From: a virus | Virus record (IMG/VR): IMGVR_UViG_3300029787_000122 | Coordinates: 1 to 40,004 of that record | DNA length: 40,004 nt | Reading direction: 5' to 3' (one strand) | Shown: piece after piece, positions 5,736 through 12,846 of the stretch | Position numbering within the stretch: position 1 is the first letter of the stretch | How the letters are laid out: every line of letters begins with the position of its first letter | Position numbers and translations under genes: made by a program | Notes under the pieces: model-generated | Told to the model about the DNA's origin: nothing | The model's input: only the letters and a program-made list of their open reading frames with translations | Databases searched by the model: none

Positions 5736-6392
5736 ATGGAACTTAGCGAAAGAGTGAAGGCTGCTCGCTCACATGCAGGGCTGAAGCAACCGGAGCTGGC
5801 CAAGCTTGCAGGCGTTACGCAAGCTGTCATCTCAAATCTAGAAAGAGGGGTTGCGGGAAGCTCAAAAAAGCTGCCCAAAATCGCTCGTGTCTGCGGGGTA
5901 AGGGTCGATTGGCTGACTATGGAGTCAGGGCCTATGCTTGACGATCCGGCAACAGTGCAGGCCAACGGCGGCGACGTTGAGCCTGGCCCAGACATGCCGG
6001 GCTCAATACCCATAATTAGTTACATCCAGGCCGGGGAGTTTTGTGAGGCGGTTGACCTGTTTCAGCCCGGTTACGCAGAAGACTTCTTACCGATACGCCC
6101 AGCAAATGCCGGTCCTCACGTTTACGCGTTGCGCGTAGAAGGCCGGAGCAACCACCCCGTTATTCAGGATGGAGAGGTTGTTATCGTCGATCCTGACAAA
6201 TCTCCTGATTCGGGCAAGTTTGTAGTTGCAAAGCGGCATTCTGACGGCCATGTCACCCTGAAGCAGCTTAAATACAGCGAGGGAGTTCCGTATATTGAGG
6301 CTGCCAATGAGAATTGGCCGGACCGGATAATCAAGGTTGATGGGGACTGGAGCATTTGCGGCGTAGTGGTAGGGAAGTATCAGCCAATGTAG
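5736..6392 (+). CDS. cI: CI-like repressor with S24 autocleavage domain
   Basis: The prophage repressor. Residues 3-40 form a helix-turn-helix (QPELAKLAGVTQAVISNLERG). Residues 90-218 are a LexA/CI S24 peptidase domain: cleavage site Ala99-Gly100 in SYIQAGEF, nucleophile Ser138 in RVEGRSN and general base Lys176 in HVTLKQL. The prophage should therefore be induced through RecA by DNA damage. The usual Ser-Met pair after the nucleophile is Ser-Asn here. At 218 residues it has the family size. It is divergent from cro across three operators, and the 315-aa downstream gene lies 58 bp after it, before a terminator, so the two are likely co-transcribed in the lysogen. Confidence 0.93.
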   Translation: MELSERVKAARSHAGLKQPELAKLAGVTQAVISNLERGVAGSSKKLPKIARVCGVRVDWLTMESGPMLDDPATVQANGGDVEPGPDMPGSIPIISYIQAGEFCEAVDLFQPGYAEDFLPIRPANAGPHVYALRVEGRSNHPVIQDGEVVIVDPDKSPDSGKFVVAKRHSDGHVTLKQLKYSEGVPYIEAANENWPDRIIKVDGDWSICGVVVGKYQPM

Positions 6393-6450
6393 CGCCTATC
6401 CGTGGGACTGGGGGCAATATAACAATAATCTGCAAAAGGAGACTGGCGGC

Positions 6451-7398
6451 ATGGACAGCGGTTCAGCGCAGAACGATAATCCGGACATGAGCAAAGCATC
6501 TTTTCAAGTCGTTTATGATGGTCCCGCGCTGGCCTCCCACGAAATGGAGGTGCGGGATCTTGCGCCTGCTCTACTTGCAATGGGTGATCTTTTCGAAGAA
6601 GCAGGTGCCACCCTTAACCCGAGCGGATCGAAAATATCGGTCAAGGTTAATGGGTCATTCAAAACAGGATGCTTTGCAATTGACTTAACGATCAATCAGA
6701 GCCTCTATCAGCAGGCTATAGAGCTTTTTACCTCTGATGCTGCGGCAGCAGCTTTAAACATCTTGGCCTTTGTCGGTTTTGCCGGATCTGCCAGCGGTGG
6801 CGTTTTCGGCCTTATCAAATGGTTGCGAGGACGCCGAATAACCAATGTGGAGATATTGGACAACGGGAAGGTCAAAGTATTCTGCGATTCCGATCTATAT
6901 GAAACCGAGCAGCAAGTATTGGATTTATTCCGGAACTGGAAGGTTAGAAAAGCGTTCGAGGATGTAGTAAGGAAGCCGCTCCAGCGCGAAGGCGTAGATC
7001 ACTTTGCGATCAAGCTGGAGGGAAGCAAATTTGTCTCCGTTTCACAATCTGAAGCCGAATATTTTGTGGCTCCTGAGCAAGATGAAGAGCGCCTGGATTC
7101 AAGCGAGAGGGTTGCCAGCCTACAATTGGTGAATGTCCCTTTCCGCGATGATAACAAGTGGCGCTTTTATGATGGCGCCGCAACTTTTTATGCTGCAATG
7201 CTCGATGAACCGTTTCTCCACCGGGTTGAGCAAGGCATAGAAAGGTTTGGCAAGGGCGACATCCTGAAAGTAAAGCTCCAAGAAGAAAAAACGCTCGCCG
7301 GAGAAACACTCAAAGCCGTGTATTCAGTGATTGAAGTGCTTGAGCACCGACAGGCCGCCGCGCAGCTCAACCTGCCAATGTCCAAACCTGACGCCTAG
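6451..7398 (+). CDS. Unknown membrane-associated protein in the rexAB position (lysogenic gene)
   Basis: A 315-residue protein of unassigned function. It lies between cI and the PL-like promoter, followed by a terminator, so it should be made from the lysogenic cI transcript, as lambda RexA/RexB are. From the N-terminus: a conserved-looking soluble region (VVYDGPALASHEMEVRDLAPALLAMGDLFEEA, then KISVKVNGSFKTGCFAIDL); a hydrophobic stretch, residues about 97-125, rich in Ala/Gly and ending in KWLRGRR; then a larger mixed domain with FAIKLEGSKFVSV and the EEKTLAGETLKAVYSVIEV ending. One membrane pass or a hydrophobic hairpin is likely. Base use looks more AT-rich than the late genes. The start has AAAAGGAG nine bases upstream. 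Superinfection exclusion or abortive defence is an inference from position only; no homology to Rex is seen. Confidence 0.8.
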   Translation: MDSGSAQNDNPDMSKASFQVVYDGPALASHEMEVRDLAPALLAMGDLFEEAGATLNPSGSKISVKVNGSFKTGCFAIDLTINQSLYQQAIELFTSDAAAAALNILAFVGFAGSASGGVFGLIKWLRGRRITNVEILDNGKVKVFCDSDLYETEQQVLDLFRNWKVRKAFEDVVRKPLQREGVDHFAIKLEGSKFVSVSQSEAEYFVAPEQDEERLDSSERVASLQLVNVPFRDDNKWRFYDGAATFYAAMLDEPFLHRVEQGIERFGKGDILKVKLQEEKTLAGETLKAVYSVIEVLEHRQAAAQLNLPMSKPDA

Positions 7399-7420
7399 CT
7401 CGTCAGATTCTCGACCACCA

Positions 7421-7444
7421 AGCCCGCCAAGCGCGGGCTTTTTT
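7421..7444 (+). terminator. Terminator of the cI lysogenic operon
   Basis: AGCCCGC (7421-7427) pairs with GCGGGCT (7433-7439) and is followed by a run of Ts to 7444. It ends the transcript carrying cI and the 315-aa gene and separates it from the downstream early promoter. Confidence 0.9.
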
Positions 7445-7518
7445 GTGCCACCAAATCTATTTCCGCCCTCCCTCCACAATAATTTGTGACCAACCAGTCA
7501 CAAAAAATTAGCCAATAT

Positions 7519-7532
7519 ATTAGATTTCTCAT
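7519..7532. promoter_or_regulatory. Operator OL-like copy 1
   Basis: ATTAGATTTCTCAT differs from the perfect operator at 5662 by one base. It abuts the -35 of the PL-like promoter, so bound repressor would block it. Confidence 0.8.
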
Positions 7533-7560
7533 TGACCATTTAAATTAGATAACTAATACT
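7532..7560 (+). promoter_or_regulatory. PL-like early promoter
   Basis: TTGACC (7532-7537; 5 of 6) with a 17-bp spacer to AATACT (7555-7560; 4 of 6). Operators overlap the -35 and the spacer/-10. It would drive the plus-strand early genes from 7595 to the integrase. Confidence 0.7.
7544..7557. promoter_or_regulatory. Operator OL-like copy 2
   Basis: ATTAGATAACTAAT is a near-perfect dyad, 25 bp from the first OL copy, in the spacer and -10 of the PL-like promoter. A lone half-site ATTAG at 7507 may be a remnant of a third site. Confidence 0.75.
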
Positions 7561-7594
7561 GATCCCACGCTAAACGAACAGCCCGGAGCCAGAC

Positions 7595-8002
7595 ATGAAC
7601 TCAGCCCTCAGAAACCAGCAAGCCATGGCCAGCGCGCAAGCAGCGTATGACAACGCACTGCCGGTGGACGATCTGGATTTCCTGGATTGCGCCGAGGGCG
7701 AGGAATGGCAGAAGGATGCCGCCGAGGAACTGGCAGGCGGCAACGAAACCCATCACACGCTGGATGGAGTGCCGGTTTTCCAGTGCGACCTCATCCAGAA
7801 GCTGCTGGCCAGCGAGGAAGGCCAGGAAAAGATGGAGTGGCTGCTGTCCTGCCTGCTGGATGACCTGATCACCGGCGGCGATGACAACGCCAACCGCCGC
7901 GACGTTTGCGAAACCGACATTAAGAAATGGGCGCTAGAGGAAGCCGAAAAGATGGTGGCCCCTTACGCAAACGCCCACGTTGAAGCACGGATGGAGCCGT
8001 AA
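7595..8002 (+). CDS. Very acidic first early protein (135 aa)
   Basis: Unrecognised. It is the first gene of the PL-like operon. By count it has about 30 Asp/Glu against about 10 Lys/Arg, and the acidic residues cluster in DDLDFLDCAEGEEW, LLDDLITGGDD and WALEEAEK. Strong negative charge with a helical character is seen in early phage proteins that mimic DNA and block host nucleases or restriction enzymes, but many acidic proteins do other things. A clear GGAG ribosome site precedes the ATG. The position corresponds to lambda N/kil/gam-type early genes; no Arg-rich N-like antiterminator is seen. Confidence 0.65.
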   Translation: MNSALRNQQAMASAQAAYDNALPVDDLDFLDCAEGEEWQKDAAEELAGGNETHHTLDGVPVFQCDLIQKLLASEEGQEKMEWLLSCLLDDLITGGDDNANRRDVCETDIKKWALEEAEKMVAPYANAHVEARMEP

Positions 8003-8004
8003 CC

Positions 8005-8298
8005 ATGAATGCAGACCTGAGAATCGCCCTGCGCAACCGCGCCCTGAAAGAGATTGAGGGCCTGGTCGCCAAGGGCGCTGGAGCGGCGCTGGGTGGCGAC
8101 ATTGATACCGCTCGCCGCAGCACAGCAACCCTGAGCGGCTGGCATGGATGCTCCCTGTGGCTGGCTGATGACGATGATTTTGCCGCCACAACTTCCCGGG
8201 GCCGGATGTGGGTATGTGCAGCAATCGCTCACCACGTAGGTAACCGCTATGTCCTGAGCGACATGGACAAGCGGCTGGCATGGAGGGACGCAGCATGA
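8005..8298 (+). CDS. Hypothetical early protein (97 aa)
   Basis: Starts two bases after the previous stop, with GGAG upstream of the ATG, and ends in an ATGA overlap with the next gene. The protein has a basic N-terminus (RIALRNRALKEIEGLVAKG) followed by a Trp-rich segment (LSGWHGCSLWLADDDDF). It is soluble. No family is recognised. Confidence 0.6.
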   Translation: MNADLRIALRNRALKEIEGLVAKGAGAALGGDIDTARRSTATLSGWHGCSLWLADDDDFAATTSRGRMWVCAAIAHHVGNRYVLSDMDKRLAWRDAA

Positions 8299-8510
8299 GC
8301 CGCTACTGGAACGTCATCTTGGGATCTGCTCTGGCTCTGGCCCTCCTCGCCATCTACTGCATGGCCGGGGAAATGGACTACCAGGACGACAAGCTGGAAG
8401 AGAAATCATCAGCCATCGAGTACTGCTGGCGAGTAAAGGCCGGAGTGCATCGGGACTGGGACAAAGACATTAACTGCGCCGAGCAGGTGCAAGTGGCAGG
8501 AGTTGAGTGA
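8295..8510 (+). CDS. Small early membrane protein (71 aa)
   Basis: Starts at the ATG that overlaps the previous stop (ATGA). An N-terminal hydrophobic helix (WNVILGSALALALLAIYCMAG) is followed by a charged, Cys-containing tail (YCWRVKAG ... DINCAEQ), so it may be inserted in the inner membrane with the tail outside; two cysteines could pair in the periplasm. An early membrane protein in this position could act on host division or exclusion, but this is only position-based. Confidence 0.6.
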   Translation: MSRYWNVILGSALALALLAIYCMAGEMDYQDDKLEEKSSAIEYCWRVKAGVHRDWDKDINCAEQVQVAGVE

Positions 8511-8875
8511 TGCAGGAATTTAAGGGAACGCCGGGGCCCTGGGTTGTCATGAATACCGCTGACATTTTCACCAACCTTGGCGCGAAGAACTCAGAGGGCA
8601 TCGAGGCATCCAGAAATGACGGATGGCATGTAGCTGATTGCGATATGGGAGGGCTTCGTCTTGATGAGGTCGCCGCCAACGCCCACCTAATTGCCGCCGC
8701 GCCTGATCTGCTGGAGGCTTTGCGAATCTCCCGTGATTACGTTACTGCCGACCTTGAGCATCGCAAGCAGGCTTTTGCCGGGTATCCGCAGAAATGGGAA
8801 ACGGAAGAGCGAGATTTGGCCGCTATTGACGCCGCCATCGCCAAAGCACTGAACACCGATACGACAGAGCGCTGA
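8510..8875 (+). CDS. Conserved phage early protein (TPGPW ... NAHLIAAAPDLLEAL type)
   Basis: This is a widespread small phage protein of unknown function with the hallmark N-terminal KGTPGPWVV and internal VAANAHLIAAAPDLLEAL. It starts at the ATG that overlaps the previous stop (TGATG). The 121 residues are soluble, with a charged helical C-terminus (ERDLAAIDAAIAKAL). The motif is typical of accessory genes in the left early operon of lambdoid phages. Confidence 0.75.
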   Translation: MQEFKGTPGPWVVMNTADIFTNLGAKNSEGIEASRNDGWHVADCDMGGLRLDEVAANAHLIAAAPDLLEALRISRDYVTADLEHRKQAFAGYPQKWETEERDLAAIDAAIAKALNTDTTER

Positions 8876-8927
8876 TCTGTTGTTTTGCGGGGTCCGCCCC
8901 GCCTTTTATTCGAGCAAGGAGCAGAGC

Positions 8928-9623
8928 ATGAACGCATCAACCGAAAAAGCGGACAAAAAGTTGACTGGGTTAGACCTTATGCGGGCTCCGTTCGAGCCCC
9001 ATCAGATCAGCAAGTTACCCAAAGAGTCTCGTGCTCAGATTGATGAGAGAAAGAAAACCCGCGCCGCCGGGATTTGGTGTCCCGAGTGCGGCGCCTGGCA
9101 TCACAAGAAGGCAATCCATGTTGACTACGTGGGCCACGCCGCACTCACGAACCGGCTTCTCGACTGTGACCCAGAATGGAACTGGGAGCCTGTCAGCACC
9201 AATGAGGACGGCACGCCAAAGTTGGATTCTGACGGCGGCCTCTGGATTCGCCTTACTGTCTGCGGCGTGACGCGGCTTGGATATGGAGACGCAGAGGGCA
9301 AACAGGGGCCGGCCGCAATGAAAGAGCGCATAGGCGACGCACTGAGGAATGCCGCGATGCGCTTTGGCGCTGCTCTAGAGCTGTGGCACAAAGGCGACTT
9401 GCATGGGGTGGAGCAAGATGCTGCCACGGAGGACAAAGGCGAGCCTGATTTGCTGAGCGAGGATCAGGTCAGGCAATTGCGTGACGCCGCCAAGGTTGCC
9501 GGCGTTGATGAAGCCTACGTGTGCAAGGCTGGCAGCGTATCTCGGCTTGAGGAAATCGAGGCCTCACGTTTTCAGGCAGCGATGAACCACCTGCAGAAGA
9601 AGGCGCAGGAGGTTCAGCAATGA
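8928..9623 (+). CDS. Rad52-like single-strand annealing protein
   Basis: Rad52/DdrA-type annealing protein, partner of the downstream exonuclease in phage recombination. Evidence: YVGHAALTNRLLDCDPEWNWEP, then GGLWIRLTVCGVTRLGYGDAEGK and AMKERIGDALRNAAMRFGAALELW, the core motifs of the Rad52 superfamily. Near the N-terminus CPECGAWHHKK forms a possible zinc knuckle, which is unusual. The ATG at 8928 (AAGGAG before it) is chosen; the upstream frame from 8880 would add 16 doubtful residues. The 231-residue product ends in an ATGA overlap with the exonuclease gene. Confidence 0.85.
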   Translation: MNASTEKADKKLTGLDLMRAPFEPHQISKLPKESRAQIDERKKTRAAGIWCPECGAWHHKKAIHVDYVGHAALTNRLLDCDPEWNWEPVSTNEDGTPKLDSDGGLWIRLTVCGVTRLGYGDAEGKQGPAAMKERIGDALRNAAMRFGAALELWHKGDLHGVEQDAATEDKGEPDLLSEDQVRQLRDAAKVAGVDEAYVCKAGSVSRLEEIEASRFQAAMNHLQKKAQEVQQ

Positions 9624-10417
9624 TCATCATCACCTGTGAGCAGGGATCGCCGGAATGGTACCAGGCCCGCGCCGGCGCCATCACGGCCAGCATGTTCACC
9701 GTGGCCCGGGAAAAGGTCGGCACCCTGACTGAGCAGCAGCAGAAATACGTTGCGGCGATTCTTTCCGGGGCGGATGAAAAGGGCGCTGCAGATCGGGCCG
9801 GCTATAAGTCCATCCCTCGAAGTGAAGGTATCCAGAAAGCCCTGAAGGGAGAACGGGTAGGCGACCACTCCAACGCCGCCAAAGATTATGCCTTTCGCCT
9901 TGCAGTGGAGCGCATCAGCGGCCACCCGCTAGACGAAGGGTTTTCCACTTGGGCCATGCGCCGGGGCAACGAGCTGGAGCCGGAAGCCCGTGCAGCCCAT
10001 GAATCCAAGATTGAAATGCTGATTACGCCCACCGGGCTGGTGACCACCGATGACGGCCTGTTCGGTGCCAGCGCTGACGGCCTTATCAACGATGACGGCG
10101 GCAGCGAGTACAAGTGCCTGGTCGATCCTGCGCGCATCCGCTCAATCATCATCGATCACGATTTGGAGCAGTTCACCGACCAGATACAGGGCTGCATGTG
10201 GCTGACCGGGCGCAAGTGGTGGCACCACGTTTTGTACTGCCCTGCCCTGAAGGCAGCCGGCAAAGAATTAATCATCCATCCGATGCAGCGTGATGACGAT
10301 TACATCGAGGCACTGGAATCCGATCTGTTGGCGTTCAACGACCTGGTTGAGCAGTACAAGGCGCAGATTCTCGACAGCGCCACAGGCATCGAGGAAGCGC
10401 GGCGGATGGTGGCGTAA
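9620..10417 (+). CDS. YqaJ/lambda-exo family 5'-3' exonuclease
   Basis: Recombination exonuclease that would resect double-strand ends so that the upstream annealing protein can pair the strands. The family motifs are QGSPEWYQARAGAITAS at the start, RRGNELEPEAR (114-124), then the catalytic Asp153 (SADG) and Glu163-x-Lys165 (SEYKC), the PD-(D/E)XK set. The length, 265 residues, is typical. It overlaps the annealing gene by ATGA and a small gene begins at its stop, so it is in the same operon. Confidence 0.93.
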   Translation: MIIITCEQGSPEWYQARAGAITASMFTVAREKVGTLTEQQQKYVAAILSGADEKGAADRAGYKSIPRSEGIQKALKGERVGDHSNAAKDYAFRLAVERISGHPLDEGFSTWAMRRGNELEPEARAAHESKIEMLITPTGLVTTDDGLFGASADGLINDDGGSEYKCLVDPARIRSIIIDHDLEQFTDQIQGCMWLTGRKWWHHVLYCPALKAAGKELIIHPMQRDDDYIEALESDLLAFNDLVEQYKAQILDSATGIEEARRMVA

Positions 10418-10554
10418 TGGACAGCAACATTCTCGATGCGCCCAGCGATTACGAAATCCTCCGCGCTATCGCCGCAGAGTTTCAGGTTGATACGCGAACA
10501 GCAGCAGCCTGGGTGCTGGAAATGAATCAGCAGGAATTGCAGCGAGTGGCGTAG
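10417..10554 (+). CDS. Small hypothetical protein (45 aa)
   Basis: Starts at the TAATG junction with the exonuclease stop. It encodes MDSNILDAPSDYEILRA and ends QQELQRVA. It is helical and soluble, with a helix-turn-helix-like spacing (EFQVDTRTAAAWV). Too short to assign; the coupled start supports translation. Confidence 0.5.
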   Translation: MDSNILDAPSDYEILRAIAAEFQVDTRTAAAWVLEMNQQELQRVA

Positions 10555-10585
10555 GCCACCGCATCCAATAACCAACGGAGAGAGC

Positions 10586-10990
10586 ATGAATATTCTGACC
10601 TTCACAACCCGATTCGGGCAGGACGCAGAAACGAAGTACACGCAAGCTGGCAAGCCAATCACTACAGTGCGCTGCCCGGTGGATTCTGGCTGGGGCGACA
10701 ACAAGCACACAAGCTGGCTGACCGTGGTGCTGTTCGGCGAGCGCGGCGAAAAGCTGTGCCCTCACATGCGCAAAGGCGGCAAGGCCACCATTTCTGGCGA
10801 GCTGCGCGTGCGTGAGTTTGAGCGCAATGACGGCAGCAAGGGCACCAGCGTTGAGGTCATCATGCGCGAGATTGAGTTGCAGGGTGATGCGCCGAGTAGC
10901 GACCAGCAGCCACAGCAGAACCAGGCACCAGCTCAGGGCGGCGGATTTAAGCCTCCGACTGATGATTTCGATGACGATATTCCATTTTAG
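10586..10990 (+). CDS. ssb: Single-stranded DNA-binding protein (SSB)
   Basis: A phage SSB with an OB fold (TFTTRFGQDAETKYTQAGKPI, WLTVVLFGERGEKL, KGGKATISGELRVREF) and a Gln/Pro/Gly-rich linker to the acidic tip DDDIPF, the docking peptide for SSB-interacting proteins. The N-terminus is slightly diverged from classical SSB but the length (134 residues) fits. Good Shine-Dalgarno (CGGAGAG). It lies next to the recombination genes and would serve replication and annealing. Confidence 0.9.
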   Translation: MNILTFTTRFGQDAETKYTQAGKPITTVRCPVDSGWGDNKHTSWLTVVLFGERGEKLCPHMRKGGKATISGELRVREFERNDGSKGTSVEVIMREIELQGDAPSSDQQPQQNQAPAQGGGFKPPTDDFDDDIPF

Positions 10991-10998
10991 GTGACGCC

Positions 10999-11181
10999 AT
11001 GAACCTTCACCCAGACACCATCCAGCGCCTACTGGAGCACCGTGTAACGCCACTGGGCGCCCAAGACAGAACAATCCGCAGAGCCCAGCGCCTGGTGCTG
11101 GTGAAGGTCGGCAAAGGCAAGAAGGTGCCGCTGGCATTGCGAGAGACAACGGCCTTTGTGGCCAGGGAGACGGACAAGTGA
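10999..11181 (+). CDS. Hypothetical basic protein (60 aa)
   Basis: Starts nine bases after the SSB stop with AGGTG upstream, and ends in a GTGA overlap with the next gene. The product is strongly basic (RRAQRLVLVKVGKGKKV), which hints at nucleic-acid binding. No family recognised. Confidence 0.55.
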   Translation: MNLHPDTIQRLLEHRVTPLGAQDRTIRRAQRLVLVKVGKGKKVPLALRETTAFVARETDK

Positions 11182-11765
11182 GCGTAGATGCATTCCCGCT
11201 TTGCTGGCCCGCTGGGTGGCCGCGCTGCAAACGTGCTGAACATGGCAGATTTCAGACATCTTTCGCCAAAGCGCGTGATGGGCTGATGGAAGAGCTGCGA
11301 CTGATGGGCGCCAAGAATATCGTTCTTTCCACCAATATCGAATTGCGCCGGGATGGCCTGCCGTATGCCAACCAGCGTCAGCCTGCAGATTCCGGTGTGG
11401 CGGTCTACTTCCAGCACAAAGGCATGAGCATGACCTTTGCCTGTGACCGCTGGAAGAAGGTGGAAGACAACACCCAGGCGATCCGCAAGACCATCGAGGC
11501 GCTGCGCGGCATAGAGCGCTGGGGCGCCAGCGACATGATGGAGCGGGCATTCTCCGGCTTTGCTGCCCTGCCGTCTTCTGCTAGCGCCAATGCCGGGGCC
11601 TGGTGGGCTGTTCTTGGCGTAACCCAAGGCGCCGACTTCGACACAGTGCGGTCTGCCTACCAGCAAAAGCGTAAGTCCAGCCACCCGGACCATGGCGGCA
11701 CCACCGAACAGTTCAGCGCCGTGCAGCAGGCATGGCGCCAGTTTCAGGAGCAATACGATGTATGA
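11178..11765 (+). CDS. J-domain protein with novel N-terminal domain
   Basis: The C-terminal 55 residues form a J domain: WWAVLGVTQGADFDTVRSAY, HPD at 169-171 and FSAVQQAWRQF. J domains stimulate Hsp70/DnaK; lambda needs DnaJ/DnaK to free the helicase loader, so a phage-coded version may help replication or assembly. The N-terminal 130 residues have no recognised fold (LMGAKNIVLSTNIELRRDGLP, then VAVYFQHKGMSMTFACDRW). The GTG start overlaps the previous stop. Similar J-domain genes are known next to phage recombination genes, which supports an early role. Confidence 0.8.
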   Translation: MSVDAFPLCWPAGWPRCKRAEHGRFQTSFAKARDGLMEELRLMGAKNIVLSTNIELRRDGLPYANQRQPADSGVAVYFQHKGMSMTFACDRWKKVEDNTQAIRKTIEALRGIERWGASDMMERAFSGFAALPSSASANAGAWWAVLGVTQGADFDTVRSAYQQKRKSSHPDHGGTTEQFSAVQQAWRQFQEQYDV

Positions 11766-12411
11766 TGCGATTAGGGAAGCGTTTGATTTAGGCAAGCGGT
11801 TTGCCGCTGCCTACGATGCTGTAGATGAAGCGGGGATGGACCGGATAGAGAAGGAATTTCCCACCCTGCAAAGCCAGACAGCCCTTAGCGCCAATGGTGG
11901 GGAGGCGGTGCCGGTGGGCTACCTGAGCCACGTAACCCTGAAAACCCTTGCGGATGGCAAGCCGGTCAAGCTGTACCCAGCAGCTTCTGATTGGGTCTGT
12001 AAGCCAGTCTACACCCACCCCGCCCCGCCATCTGTTGCGGTGCCGGAGGGGTGGATCCCCTTCCCTACAGAGGCATGGTTGTTTTTGACCGGCGAAGGCC
12101 CTCTGGCAGGCCGCCACTTTGGTGACATCGTTTGTGACGACAAGACCGGCAGGGATAAACCGTTCTGGTGGCGCTCACATATCCGTCACATGCTCACCGC
12201 CGCCCCATCCCCCGACCATATTGCCGACGCCGGGAAGGTGGTGCCGGATGACGCAATACTGGCCCGCGCATGGTATCACGCGGGCGAGGATGGCGATTAC
12301 AACATTTACGATGCACTTAACGCGGACTGCCCGGATTGCGTTGAGGTGCTCATTGTTCGGGCTGACGCCGCCCGCCTCCGCACCGCTGGCGACGAGGGGG
12401 AGGGGGTATGA
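11758..12411 (+). CDS. Modular phage protein (VGYLSHVTLKTL / KPVYTHPAPP type)
   Basis: A 217-residue phage protein of unknown function, assembled from short modules common in phage left-arm genes: AVPVGYLSHVTLKTLADG, a WVCKPVYTHPAPP segment, and GWIPFPTEAWLFLTGEGPLAGRHFGDI. The ATG at 11758 has AGGAG upstream and overlaps the J-domain stop; the ORF from 11692 is out-of-frame overlap. A tail with DAILARAWYHAGEDGDYNIYD is also module-like. Such patchwork proteins resemble the Ea22 group. Confidence 0.7.
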   Translation: MYDAIREAFDLGKRFAAAYDAVDEAGMDRIEKEFPTLQSQTALSANGGEAVPVGYLSHVTLKTLADGKPVKLYPAASDWVCKPVYTHPAPPSVAVPEGWIPFPTEAWLFLTGEGPLAGRHFGDIVCDDKTGRDKPFWWRSHIRHMLTAAPSPDHIADAGKVVPDDAILARAWYHAGEDGDYNIYDALNADCPDCVEVLIVRADAARLRTAGDEGEGV

Positions 12412-12647
12412 GCATGGAGTATATCCGCCGCACTTACGGCGTGCCGGTGAAGCGGGGGGTGCGGGTTCGCATACGGGCGTTCGACGGATGGACGGATGGA
12501 CGGGTAACAAGCGCCACACATTATGTGGTGGTGGCTCCAGATCAATGGCCGAATGCAAGGCTCCGCTATCACCCCACAGACTACAATTTTATTCGGTATC
12601 AGGATTACAGCCCCACCCATAACGGAGGTGAGAGCGACCATGGATAA
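12408..12647 (+). CDS. Conserved phage hypothetical (YIRRTYGVPVKRG ... RYHPTD)
   Basis: A 79-residue protein beginning EYIRRTYGVPVKRGVRVRIRAF and containing HYVVVAPDQWPNARLRYHPTDYNF. It matches the pattern of a small conserved phage protein of unknown function. It starts at an ATGA overlap. The basic first half suggests nucleic-acid or nucleotide contact. Confidence 0.65.
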   Translation: MSMEYIRRTYGVPVKRGVRVRIRAFDGWTDGRVTSATHYVVVAPDQWPNARLRYHPTDYNFIRYQDYSPTHNGGESDHG

Positions 12648-12846
12648 GCTGAAACCCGAAGACATGCAATACGGCCACCATTACCGGTTCAGAGGGCAGC
12701 CAGAACGCTTGTCCTACATGGGCCGGAACTGGAGCGGCAACGGTTACTGGCACCAGTTTGCCAAGATCGGCGGCACTGCTGGCGCGGTGTGGGCAGAAAT
12801 CACTGATGCCGACCTGTACATGATCGAGGAATGGAACGATGGATAA
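12640..12846 (+). CDS. Hypothetical protein (68 aa)
   Basis: Start ATG 12640 overlaps the previous stop and shares its first 14 bases (ATGGATAAGCTGAA) with the next gene at 12839. The protein has RFRGQPERLSYMGRNWSGNGYWHQFAKIG and an acidic end (EITDADLYMIEEWNDG). Unrecognised. It ends just past the start of the Lar-like gene. Confidence 0.6.
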   Translation: MDKLKPEDMQYGHHYRFRGQPERLSYMGRNWSGNGYWHQFAKIGGTAGAVWAEITDADLYMIEEWNDG

